Source: Neptuniibacter caesariensis | GTDB lineage: Bacteria > Pseudomonadota > Gammaproteobacteria > Pseudomonadales > Balneatricaceae | Length of the DNA: 64,000 nucleotides | Assembly: GCF_000153345.1 (NCBI RefSeq) | Contig: NZ_CH724125.1 | Coordinates: forward strand, 134,479-198,478 | Direction: 5' to 3' | Part shown: positions 48,138 to 55,677 of the stretch, piece after piece | How the letters are laid out: every line of letters begins with the position of its first letter | Position numbering within the stretch: the first letter of the stretch is position 1 | Translations under genes and position numbers: made by a program | The notes under the pieces: model-generated | What the model saw: the letters and a program-made list of their open reading frames with translations, nothing else | Told to the model about the DNA's origin: nothing | Database searches by the model: none

Positions 48138-48179
48138 AATTAAGTATAGATCATTTTTTTCAAACTGCTGTTTGAAAGC

Positions 48180-48230
48180 CCTATTTAATTGCTTACCGGT
48201 TTATATAAGATCAAGCGGCAATTAAATAGG
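48180..48230 (-). promoter_or_regulatory. Hairpin over the last codons of arfA
   Basis: GCAATTAAATAGG (48218-48230) and CCTATTTAATTGC (48180-48192) form a 13-bp perfect stem with a 25-base loop. On the arfA transcript the 5' arm is the last coding stretch and the stop codon (48211-48213) lies in the loop. In E. coli a stem in the arfA message is cut by RNase III, creating a non-stop mRNA that tmRNA normally destroys. The same control is likely here. Confidence 0.65.
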
Positions 48231-48399
48231 ACTCTCGCCCTTTGTGTTTCTCCTTGCGTTTATAAGCACCTTTTCCTTTACCAGCAGTCACAATTTGCTG
48301 CTTATAAAGTTTAGATGTTACCAAAGCAGCCAGGTGGTTGTGGCGTATCTTTCCTCGTCCTGCATCAGCCGGCGGTTCTGTTTTTCGGTATTTACTCAT
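48211..48399 (-). CDS. arfA: Alternative ribosome-rescue factor ArfA
   Basis: ArfA rescues ribosomes stalled on non-stop mRNA with RF2 when tmRNA is overwhelmed. The 62-residue protein begins MSKYRKTEPPADAGRGKIRH and has the characteristic basic block GKGKGAYKRKEKHKGRESY toward its end, matching the KGKGSYxRKxKH motif of ArfA. The ATG follows GAGGATTAAGCT. The 3' coding end forms one arm of a long hairpin, as expected for this self-limiting gene. It is divergent from the M50 protease gene. Confidence 0.85.
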   Translation of the reverse strand: MSKYRKTEPPADAGRGKIRHNHLAALVTSKLYKQQIVTAGKGKGAYKRKEKHKGRESYLIAA

Positions 48400-48488
48400 A
48401 GCTTAATCCTCAGTTGAGGACGTATTTTAGCACTACATGCAGATCTTTCCGTTATAATCCGCGTTTTTGTCGTTTATAGAGAGTAAGC

Positions 48489-49589
48489 GTGCAGTTATTA
48501 CGCATCGATTGTTTAGGTAAAGAGCTACGTTTGGAAGCCTCCATGGCCGGTTGGCAGGCTTTGTATTGGGATAATCAACTGGTCTCCCAGATAAGTGCCA
48601 GTGCCAACAGCTCTGACAGCTTTCAGCATCGTTTTCATTTAGCGGCACAGGCTGAAGGGATCGATGAGCCTCAGCAGATAGAATGCATTTTGCAAGTTAA
48701 TCTCAAATGGCAGCCTTTTCAGCTCGAGTATCGGTTACTGGTTGATGATCAGTTGCTAGGTGATGGCACAGCAACAGAACAAGATATCGAAAGCCAGACC
48801 GTTGTTAACAGAGTAAAGCAACCGACTAAATTTAGTATTCTTGGATTGGGTTCACTGGCACTTAAACTCTTTAAAAGTGCCAAAGTGGTTAAGGTACTTT
48901 TTGCTGCGGGTAGTCTCGCCGCTTACAGTTGGCTGTTTTCCCTGGAATTTGCGATCGCTTTGATTCTTTGTCTGGTATTCCATGAATATGGGCATGTCAG
49001 GGCGATGAAACGCTTTGGGTTGAAAACTAAAGGGATCTACCTGATTCCTTTTGTTGGTGGTCTCGCCCTGTCTGAGGATAGGATTAATACCCGTTGGCAG
49101 GATGTTTATATCTCGATTATGGGCCCTTGCTATGGTTTATTCCTGTCATTTATTTGTTTACTGATCTATTGGTTTACCGAGATTGAGCTGTTTGCCGGTT
49201 TAGCGGCGTTCAATGCATTACTTAACCTGTTTAATCTTCTACCCGTTCTTCCACTGGATGGTGGGCATGTCCTGAAGAGTATCGCTTTTTCAGTTAATTC
49301 GCTGTTCGGCCTTATCATCTGTGTTATTGGTGCGATCGCGGGTGTGGCGATCAGCTATACATTCGGGTTAGCTCTGCTCGGTTTCTTGTTAGCCGTAGGT
49401 AGCATCGAAATTCTCCTGGAGTGGAAGCGCCGCCATTACAGTGAATTATTACCCTTAGATCGTTATGGGCAGATTGTTTCAGCCTGCTGGTATTTTGCCA
49501 CGGTAGGAGGATTGAGCTGGATCATCTGGTATCTGGGGCAGGGTGAAAACAGTGCACTGTCATTGCCGCTTCGAATTTTAGGTAGCTAA
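48489..49589 (+). CDS. M50 family (site-2 protease-like) membrane metallopeptidase
   Basis: The protein of 366 residues has an N-terminal soluble region of about 120 residues and then several membrane helices. The zinc motif HEYGH lies near residue 160, and the second motif NLLPVLPLDGGHVL near residue 253 supplies the Asp ligand. This is the intramembrane protease arrangement. The substrate is unknown. The N-terminal domain is unlike the PDZ-containing RseP, which argues against that role. The GTG start is preceded by GAGAGTAAGC. rhlE follows with only one base between, so they form an operon. Confidence 0.85.
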   Translation: MQLLRIDCLGKELRLEASMAGWQALYWDNQLVSQISASANSSDSFQHRFHLAAQAEGIDEPQQIECILQVNLKWQPFQLEYRLLVDDQLLGDGTATEQDIESQTVVNRVKQPTKFSILGLGSLALKLFKSAKVVKVLFAAGSLAAYSWLFSLEFAIALILCLVFHEYGHVRAMKRFGLKTKGIYLIPFVGGLALSEDRINTRWQDVYISIMGPCYGLFLSFICLLIYWFTEIELFAGLAAFNALLNLFNLLPVLPLDGGHVLKSIAFSVNSLFGLIICVIGAIAGVAISYTFGLALLGFLLAVGSIEILLEWKRRHYSELLPLDRYGQIVSACWYFATVGGLSWIIWYLGQGENSALSLPLRILGS

Positions 49590-49590
49590 C

Positions 49591-50829
49591 ATGCTTTTTA
49601 AAGACCTTTGTTTATCTCAACCCGTTCTGCAGGCAGTAGAAAATGCCGGTTACCATGAAGCAAGTCCGGTACAGGCTGAAGCGATCCCCGCTGTTTTATC
49701 GGGTAAGGACTTGTTGGTTGGCGCAAAAACCGGAACGGGCAAAACGGCGGCTTTTGCTCTGCCTGTTCTCGACCAGTTACTCAACACGAGCAGTCAGGTT
49801 CAGCCTGATAAGAAGGTCATAAAAGCGCTGGTGCTGGTGCCCACACGAGAGCTGGCTCAACAGGTTAATAACAGTTTTAAAAAGTATGCGAAAGGTACGG
49901 GGCTCCGTTCTGCTGTGGCCTATGGTGGAGTAGGGATAGGGCCGCAGATCGATCAGCTTAAGCAGGGAGTCGATCTGTTAGTGGCTACACCCGGTCGTCT
50001 ATTGGATCTATGCAAGAAGAAGGCTGCAAATCTGCGTGAAATTGAGTTTCTAATATTTGATGAAGCGGATCGAATGCTGGACATGGGGTTCAGGGATGAG
50101 ATTAAAGCGGTTATCAGTAAGTTACCTAAGCGAGAACAGAAAGCGCGGCAGGTTATGCTGTTTTCGGCCACGTTGAATGATCGTATCTTTAAATTCAGTA
50201 AAAATCTGTTGCTTAAGCCACAGGTGATAGAGGTGGATCAGCGGGGAAGCTCGGCGGATAACGTTGATCAGATCATCTATAACTGCGATCCAGCACGTAA
50301 ATATGAAATCACTAGTTACCTGATTAAAAATCGAGGTTGGGCTCAGGTGATGGTCTTTAGCCAGACCAAGCAGGGGGCAGATAAACTACAGCAATACCTG
50401 TCAGAACAAGGCCTAGAAACTGATGTGATACATGCAGATCGAACTCAGAAACAGCGTGAAGATGCGCTTAGCCAGTTTAAGTCACAGAAGTTAAAGGTTC
50501 TGGTTGCCACTGATGTTGCTGCGCGCGGGATCGATATCGCTGAGCTGCCCGCAGTTATCAACCTAGAGATGCCATTTAAGGCTGAAGATTATATTCACCG
50601 TATAGGTCGTACCGGTCGTGCTGGAAGTCAGGGGGTGGCAATATCCCTGTTGATAGAAGAGGAGAACTATCTCCTTGAAGCGATCGAAGCGTTAATAGAT
50701 GAACGTTTACCGCAACAGTGGTTGACGGGTTTTGAACCGGATCTTAGCCGTGAAATCGAGATAAAGCGTAGTAACACGAAGTCAGCGCAAAAACGCAGAG
50801 CTAAAAAACGAGCATTTGCCAAGCGTTAG
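49591..50829 (+). CDS. rhlE: DEAD-box RNA helicase, RhlE type
   Basis: This ATP-dependent RNA helicase has the core motifs in order: AKTGTGKTAAF (I), VLVPTRELAQQ (Ia), DEADRMLDMGF (II), LFSATL (III), VATDVAARGIDI (V) and HRIGRTGRAG (VI). The 412-residue length with a short basic C-terminal tail (KSAQKRRAKKRAFAKR) fits RhlE, involved in ribosome maturation and RNA decay. Other DEAD-box paralogues cannot be excluded without alignment. A strong terminator follows. Confidence 0.9.
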   Translation: MLFKDLCLSQPVLQAVENAGYHEASPVQAEAIPAVLSGKDLLVGAKTGTGKTAAFALPVLDQLLNTSSQVQPDKKVIKALVLVPTRELAQQVNNSFKKYAKGTGLRSAVAYGGVGIGPQIDQLKQGVDLLVATPGRLLDLCKKKAANLREIEFLIFDEADRMLDMGFRDEIKAVISKLPKREQKARQVMLFSATLNDRIFKFSKNLLLKPQVIEVDQRGSSADNVDQIIYNCDPARKYEITSYLIKNRGWAQVMVFSQTKQGADKLQQYLSEQGLETDVIHADRTQKQREDALSQFKSQKLKVLVATDVAARGIDIAELPAVINLEMPFKAEDYIHRIGRTGRAGSQGVAISLLIEEENYLLEAIEALIDERLPQQWLTGFEPDLSREIEIKRSNTKSAQKRRAKKRAFAKR

Positions 50830-50830
50830 A

Positions 50831-50869
50831 AAAAGCCCTGGCATGGGACAGCAGGCCATGCCGGGCTTT
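50831..50869 (+). terminator. Terminator after rhlE
   Basis: AAAGCCC-T-GGCATGG pairs with CCATGCC-GGGCTTT, with one bulged base and a nine-base loop. The T-run is short, but the stem is long and GC-rich. Confidence 0.75.
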
Positions 50870-50969
50870 GGATGAACCATCTAGTATGTTCTTTATAAGA
50901 GAGGATTTCTGTTCAGGGGATCCTATAGGAGGCAAGCTTAAGCCAAGCTGTACAAGCTTTGCTTATCGA

Positions 50970-51557
50970 TCATTGAAATTGAGATTTATGCTGACTGAGG
51001 GTTTCATAAGCCTCTCGTATTTCAAGAAAATGCAGAGGATTGCCCCCCTTATCCGGATGGGCTTTCGAAGCGAGCTTACGGTACTGCTTCTGCACTTCAC
51101 CCCAGTTTGATTCTGGCGATAGACCAAGAATATCCAGGGATTCCATTATTCGATCCTGACTCAGGAATTTTTGCCAAAAGCTGTTCAGGAGTTGATCAAC
51201 TGACTCGTCGCTACTGTCTTCCAGAACCTGCCAATCCAGATAGTATTCTCTTAGTTTATGGTCTGAAGACTGAAAGGGAAGGTGCTGCTGACTTTCACAA
51301 AGTGGCTCAAGGGATATGGCCAGCGCTGATATTGAAAGGTATAGCTCTTGCTGATGAAATATGGGTTGCAGACTGTAGAGCGCATTCATCACCAGGAAGT
51401 GGTGTCTGAACAGTTTTAGGTCAGCGCTTATTGAGGTTTCGTCACCGATCTCACACAGTTGCAAATCCAGTTTCCGGATCAGTTCATATTCGCTAATTGG
51501 GCCAGATAAATTCTGAAGTATCCGGGCAATCGGTTGTAATAGAGGGTTTGACTGCAT
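50970..51557 (-). CDS. DnaJ-related protein
   Basis: The last 65 residues form a J domain with DILGLSPESNWGEVQKQYRK and the HPD tripeptide in KAHPDKGGNPLHF, needed to stimulate an Hsp70 partner such as DnaK. The first 125 residues match the DNAJ-related N-terminal region (PISEYELIRKLDL), so the J domain is C-terminal, unlike DnaJ itself. There is no zinc-finger or client-binding part. At 195 residues it is complete. It stands alone, with its own promoter presumably in the 80 bases toward the LLM gene. Confidence 0.88.
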   Translation of the reverse strand: MQSNPLLQPIARILQNLSGPISEYELIRKLDLQLCEIGDETSISADLKLFRHHFLVMNALYSLQPIFHQQELYLSISALAISLEPLCESQQHLPFQSSDHKLREYYLDWQVLEDSSDESVDQLLNSFWQKFLSQDRIMESLDILGLSPESNWGEVQKQYRKLASKAHPDKGGNPLHFLEIREAYETLSQHKSQFQ

Positions 51558-51640
51558 AAGACCAAATTATAGTTTAGCGGTCCTGGCAGCTTACTGGATA
51601 GGCGTGGCTCTATCCAGTAAGTAACTGATGATCGGTGAGG

Positions 51641-52648
51641 TTACAGGCCTTTGGCGAGCAGTTGGTAACTATCTAGGCGGTCTTCATAGCTATGTGTCAC
51701 AGTAACAGTACCTACTTCATCGCAAGAAAACGCTTTAGATAGTCCTTCAATCTCTTCCCAGCACTGCTCTGAGGTACCGACGGTGTATCCTGCCATGATG
51801 TGATCAAACTCAGCCTGATAAGAGCTAGGGAATTCCCGATAGCGATCGACAACTTCAGAAGGTGTGAGGAATGCTTCCCTTAAACCGAGTTGAGCGGCAA
51901 GTTTGCGATACACGGCTGTGCCGGCACGAAGTTTGGCTTCCTCTTCAGTCTCGGCGCAGATACAGGCGATGGCAAGCATTTTATTGGCCGGTTTCTCATG
52001 TCCTGCTCGCTGCCATTCTTCATCAAACTCTTTGAAAATGGATGGGTGACAATTATCAGGGTCAATAAAACGCGCAAGGGCAATGTTATAGCCAAGATGG
52101 CCGGCTAAACCTGCGCTACCACCGCTTGAACCTAGCATCCATAGCTCAGGCTGCGGTGTATTGTCAGGCAGAACTTTGATCTTATGGAATGGGTTATCGG
52201 TAGGAATGTTTCCTTCAATAAATCCTTTGAGGTCAACTGCCTGGTGAGAATAAAGGTCACCATGGTTAGGTTGATTTGGAAATGCCAGCGCGTGTGAAGT
52301 AAGCCCGGTACCCCCTGGTGCTCTGCCAACGCCCAGGTCAATCCTGTTAGGATATAAGGTTGCCATCATTTTAAAGGCTTCAGCGACTTTAAGTGGACTG
52401 TAGTGAGACAGCATAACGCCACCACTACCGACACGAATGTTCTCTGTCACGCTTGCTATGGAGGCTACGAGTATTTCCGGGCATGGGTTAGCAAAGTGCA
52501 TGCTGTCATGGTGTTCGGCCACCCAGTATCGATAAAAGCCCAGTTGATCGCAGGCTTTTGCTAGTTCTACGCTGAGGCGCGGAGCTTCGATGGCGGGATG
52601 TGAACCGTGTACGGGGGATTGATCGACTACAGACAGCTTCAGTTTCAT
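51641..52648 (-). CDS. LLM class flavin-dependent oxidoreductase
   Basis: This belongs to the bacterial luciferase-like superfamily of FMN-dependent monooxygenases, in the MsnO8/YvbT subgroup. It starts MKLKLSVVDQSPV, has YRYWVAEHHDSMHFANP, IRVGSGGVMLSHYSPLKVAE, NRIDLGVGRAPGGT and ELWMLGSSGGSAGLAG. The ATG at 52648 follows GAGGCCC and matches family starts; the frame is open five codons further. The substrate is unknown. The protein has 335 residues. Confidence 0.88.
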   Translation of the reverse strand: MKLKLSVVDQSPVHGSHPAIEAPRLSVELAKACDQLGFYRYWVAEHHDSMHFANPCPEILVASIASVTENIRVGSGGVMLSHYSPLKVAEAFKMMATLYPNRIDLGVGRAPGGTGLTSHALAFPNQPNHGDLYSHQAVDLKGFIEGNIPTDNPFHKIKVLPDNTPQPELWMLGSSGGSAGLAGHLGYNIALARFIDPDNCHPSIFKEFDEEWQRAGHEKPANKMLAIACICAETEEEAKLRAGTAVYRKLAAQLGLREAFLTPSEVVDRYREFPSSYQAEFDHIMAGYTVGTSEQCWEEIEGLSKAFSCDEVGTVTVTHSYEDRLDSYQLLAKGL

Positions 52649-52779
52649 TAATAGGGCCTCCAAAGATAGTTAATATATTAAATAAAATACTCATGTGGAT
52701 CAACTCTAATAGGCTTTATCTGCACAGTACACAAAGCGTAGAATAGAAGGGTTGTTCTTCAGTGAGGTGTGATCAGGTA

Positions 52780-53709
52780 ATGGATTTAGGTGAAAGAATT
52801 CAATCTTTATATGCAAAGTATGGTTCACTTAAAGGCATCACTATTGAGTTACATAAACAGCTAATAGCCGTCTCTGTACGAAATGAAGCGGCTTCCGCGA
52901 CTATCTTTCTGCAAGGTGCGCAACTCGCCGAGTATAAGCGAGCAGGTGAGCACCCTCTGATCTGGTTAAGTGATCAATGCGACTATCAGTCAGGTACGCC
53001 TTTGCGTGGGGGTATTCCTATTTGCTGGCCATGGTTTGGCGATCTGAGTAGAAACCCTAAGGCGGTTAAAAATCAGATTTGTGGCAGCGATCAGCCAGCG
53101 CATGGTTTTGTTCGTGATAGAGAGTGGGAGTTGATTGCTGTTGAGCTTCCCGATACGGAAACCACTCGTATCACTTTAAAGCTTGAAGTGGCGGCGGATG
53201 AGATTTGGAAATTTCCGGCTGCACTGAGAGTGATCATCACTGTTGGGACTGAATTAAGTCTGCAATTTCAGGTTACCAATCTAGGGGCTGAGCCATTTAG
53301 TTTCAGTCATGCGCTACATGCCTACTTTAATATCGGAGATATTGAGGGTGTGCGTGTTGAGGGGCTCGAGGGATACGATTATCTTGATACTCTCGATAAC
53401 TGGACACTTAAAAAGTCCAACTTCCCACTACAGATAAACGCTGAGGTTGATCGTGTTTATCCTGATGTAGCAAAAGAGCTCAGGATCACGGATCGTAAGC
53501 TCAATCGCACCATCAAGATCGAAGCAATGAATTTATCTGACCTGGTGGTGTGGAACCCCTGGATTGACAAGTCTAAACGCCTCAGCCATTTCGGGGAAAC
53601 CGACTACACTCAGATGCTTTGTCTCGAATCTGCGCGGTTGCTGGATAATATTGTCTGCCTGACCGCAAATGAAACCTACAAATGCACTGTTCGTTACAGT
53701 TTTAACTAA
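52780..53709 (+). CDS. D-hexose-6-phosphate mutarotase (YeaD-like aldose 1-epimerase)
   Basis: The enzyme interconverts the anomers of hexose 6-phosphates. The family is recognised from PLRGGIPICWPWFGD, PAHGFVRDREWEL (with the catalytic His), SHALHAYFNIGDI and VVWNPWIDKSKRL. YeaD is often encoded beside GAPDH in enterobacteria, whereas here it stands apart. I prefer the ATG at 52780 (MDLGERIQ), although a GTG at 52762 is possible. The result is 309 residues. Its stop codon forms part of a hairpin shared with azlD. Confidence 0.88.
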   Translation: MDLGERIQSLYAKYGSLKGITIELHKQLIAVSVRNEAASATIFLQGAQLAEYKRAGEHPLIWLSDQCDYQSGTPLRGGIPICWPWFGDLSRNPKAVKNQICGSDQPAHGFVRDREWELIAVELPDTETTRITLKLEVAADEIWKFPAALRVIITVGTELSLQFQVTNLGAEPFSFSHALHAYFNIGDIEGVRVEGLEGYDYLDTLDNWTLKKSNFPLQINAEVDRVYPDVAKELRITDRKLNRTIKIEAMNLSDLVVWNPWIDKSKRLSHFGETDYTQMLCLESARLLDNIVCLTANETYKCTVRYSFN

Positions 53710-53724
53710 TGCTCGGTTAGTTAA
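53702..53724. terminator. Hairpin shared by the convergent ends of the epimerase gene and azlD
   Basis: TTAACTAA (53702-53709) and TTAGTTAA (53717-53724) form eight perfect pairs around a seven-base loop, and each arm contains the stop codon of one of the two genes. The stem is AT-rich and no proper T-run follows, so its strength as a terminator is doubtful. Confidence 0.4.
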
Positions 53725-54022
53725 TTATAAGAAACAGAGTCATACTCAGAACCGCTGTTAGCAATGTGTTTTTGGTTAACAGCATTAACACTACTGCTGT
53801 CACTGCGCCAATAAGATAAGGGTTGGCTAGCTCAGTAATGAGAGCTCCTTCATGGGTAAATACCAGTGGTCCAATCACGGCAGAAAGTACCGCAGGCGCT
53901 GAATAACTTAATACGCGCAGGGCTTCATCACTGAGTTTTAAGGGCAGCTTTGGTTCGAGAAATAGATATCTGCTGGTAAACACTACACCTGTCATGGCGA
54001 TAATCAAAAGCCAGTAGTTCAT
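53717..54022 (-). CDS. azlD: AzlD family small subunit of a branched-chain amino acid exporter
   Basis: This is a 101-residue membrane protein with about four helices (MNYWLLIIAMTGVVFTSRYL, then LRVLSYSAPAVLSAVIGPLV). AzlD-type proteins work with AzlC to export branched-chain amino acids or their analogues. The true start is the ATG at 54022, which overlaps the azlC stop by four bases; the frame is open further upstream only inside azlC. The ribosome site AAGGAGAAG precedes it. Confidence 0.9.
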   Translation of the reverse strand: MNYWLLIIAMTGVVFTSRYLFLEPKLPLKLSDEALRVLSYSAPAVLSAVIGPLVFTHEGALITELANPYLIGAVTAVVLMLLTKNTLLTAVLSMTLFLIIN

Positions 54023-54702
54023 TTTCTTCTCCTTAACTGATAGGTGTAATACCCGGTCGTCATACCTGCCGCGATAGAGATAAGTAGCCCCATTTGGTAT
54101 CCCTGCACTGTGCAATAAATAGAAACGACAGTTGATACCAAGACACAAGCTAAAACAGAGCTGCTTTTAACCATCGGAACCACGATGGCAATGAAGGTTG
54201 CTACTACCGCAAAATCTAATCCCATCTGAGAAAGGTCTGGAATAAAAGCACCAGCAACAATTCCGCACAAGGTTGCAAGGTTCCAGGCAAGATAAAAACT
54301 AAACCCTCCGCCTAACGCATACCAGCGATTAAAACTCAGGTCTTCGCGCTGAGCATTAACAAACAGCTCGTCGGTTAGCAGAAAGCCAAGTGAGCTGCGC
54401 CAGCGGAAAGGGAGATCTTTGATATCGTTTCTCATTGCCATGCTGTATAGAAGGTGGCGACTCGTAATTAGAAGCGTGGTAATTAAGATGCTGGCAAAGC
54501 CGGCACCTGATTCGAGCATGCCTATCGCTACGAGTTGTGACGTGCCTGCAAATACCGTGAGAGATAAGGCTTGTGTCTCAATACCAGTAAGGCCAGATTC
54601 AATACCATAGGCGCCTACCAATATGCCCCAGGGGATAACGGCAACGATTAATGGGATCATATCCACCGTACCGCGGATGATTTCAGTTCTTGGTGTAATC
54701 AT
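54019..54702 (-). CDS. azlC: AzlC family branched-chain amino acid exporter subunit
   Basis: AzlC is the larger membrane subunit of the AzlCD exporter (LIV-E family). At 227 residues it has about six hydrophobic segments with family blocks VIPWGILVGAYGIESGL, FAGTSQLVAIGML and SRHLLYSMAMRNDI. The substrate could be branched-chain amino acids or related compounds. The AraC-type regulator 70 bases upstream on the same strand is the likely controller. Confidence 0.93.
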   Translation of the reverse strand: MITPRTEIIRGTVDMIPLIVAVIPWGILVGAYGIESGLTGIETQALSLTVFAGTSQLVAIGMLESGAGFASILITTLLITSRHLLYSMAMRNDIKDLPFRWRSSLGFLLTDELFVNAQREDLSFNRWYALGGGFSFYLAWNLATLCGIVAGAFIPDLSQMGLDFAVVATFIAIVVPMVKSSSVLACVLVSTVVSIYCTVQGYQMGLLISIAAGMTTGYYTYQLRRRK

Positions 54703-54772
54703 TGATTCAATTACTCAGAAGAAAAAGGCAGCTTATCGGATAACGCGCTGATGAGTATTGTACGAACTTGTA

Positions 54773-55603
54773 CTAGCTACGAAGTTGTTTAGCAAACTGG
54801 CCAGGGGTGATGCCCAAGGTACGCTTAAAGTGTCTGTTGAAGTGGCTTTGATCATGAAATCCGGCTTTCAATGCTGCATCAAGCAAGCTATAGCCTTGTG
54901 AAATCAGCCTTTTCCCAAGCCTGATGCGCGTTTGTATCTGAAACGCATGGGGAGGCAGCCCATAGAGTTTTTTAAACTGTTTAACCAAATGGTACGGGCT
55001 TACACCCGATAAATTAGCTAAGTCATCAAGCGATATATCAGCTTCAGGATGTTCGGCGAGGAAAGATCTTACCAATTCAATGTTATGTTTCGTATTAGCT
55101 GATTCAGCGATATCGCGGTGCTCTTTACCGTGACGTTGCATTAGCTTTAATAGCGCGCTGTATAACAACGTTTCGCGGAGTAGGCGGTTGTCGGATTGAT
55201 GCAATTGATCAAGCGCTAATCTTAACAGTTGAGCCATTTCAGGATCATGGACAACAGGTTCATTAAAGTAAATTGAGCCTGTATCACTTAGTCCAGCATC
55301 GGCACGTACTTGCTGAAGTTGCTGAGGTAGCGGGTAGATCGCTCTGTATGACCAGCCGCCTTCTGCTGCAGAATGGCCATCGTGGACCTCGTCGTGATTA
55401 ACGAGAATGATGCTATCCCTTGGGGCGACATGGTTAGATCCATTTCTCAAAAATCTTTGAGCACCGGTATCGATAACACCCACGGTATATCCCTCGTGCG
55501 TATGACGAGAGAAGTTCTGTTGATGATAGGTTGCTTGTAGTGTTTCAAGTCCGCCTAGCTCATCAACAGTTTGGTAGTGTGCTATTTCCTGTGGTTTGGC
55601 CAT
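54773..55603 (-). CDS. AraC family regulator, probable regulator of azlCD
   Basis: This 276-residue activator has an N-terminal cupin-like ligand domain (HTHEGYTVGVIDTGAQRF) and two C-terminal helix-turn-helix motifs (ISLDDLANLSGVSPYHLVKQ and LLDAALKAGFHDQSHFNRHF, then TLGITPGQF). AraC proteins of this arrangement are often encoded next to AzlC-type or LysE-type exporters and switch them on with the exported amino acid. It reads in the same direction as azlC. Confidence 0.9.
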   Translation of the reverse strand: MAKPQEIAHYQTVDELGGLETLQATYHQQNFSRHTHEGYTVGVIDTGAQRFLRNGSNHVAPRDSIILVNHDEVHDGHSAAEGGWSYRAIYPLPQQLQQVRADAGLSDTGSIYFNEPVVHDPEMAQLLRLALDQLHQSDNRLLRETLLYSALLKLMQRHGKEHRDIAESANTKHNIELVRSFLAEHPEADISLDDLANLSGVSPYHLVKQFKKLYGLPPHAFQIQTRIRLGKRLISQGYSLLDAALKAGFHDQSHFNRHFKRTLGITPGQFAKQLRS

Positions 55604-55677
55604 AATTAGAGTTTAACCTAATAACGGCAGTAATTTTTGTACAAAATTGTCATCAGCTGTTTTGCTTACTGATCGCT

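Noticed and set aside
48156-48178. Terminator near arfA
   Set aside because: TTTCAAAC/GTTTGAAA forms a hairpin, but the T-run lies before rather than after the stem on the plus strand and an A-run follows on the minus strand.
51107-51409. Plus-strand frame of 100 codons
   Set aside because: Antisense to the DnaJ-related gene, which has a J domain with HPD; the plus frame has no features.
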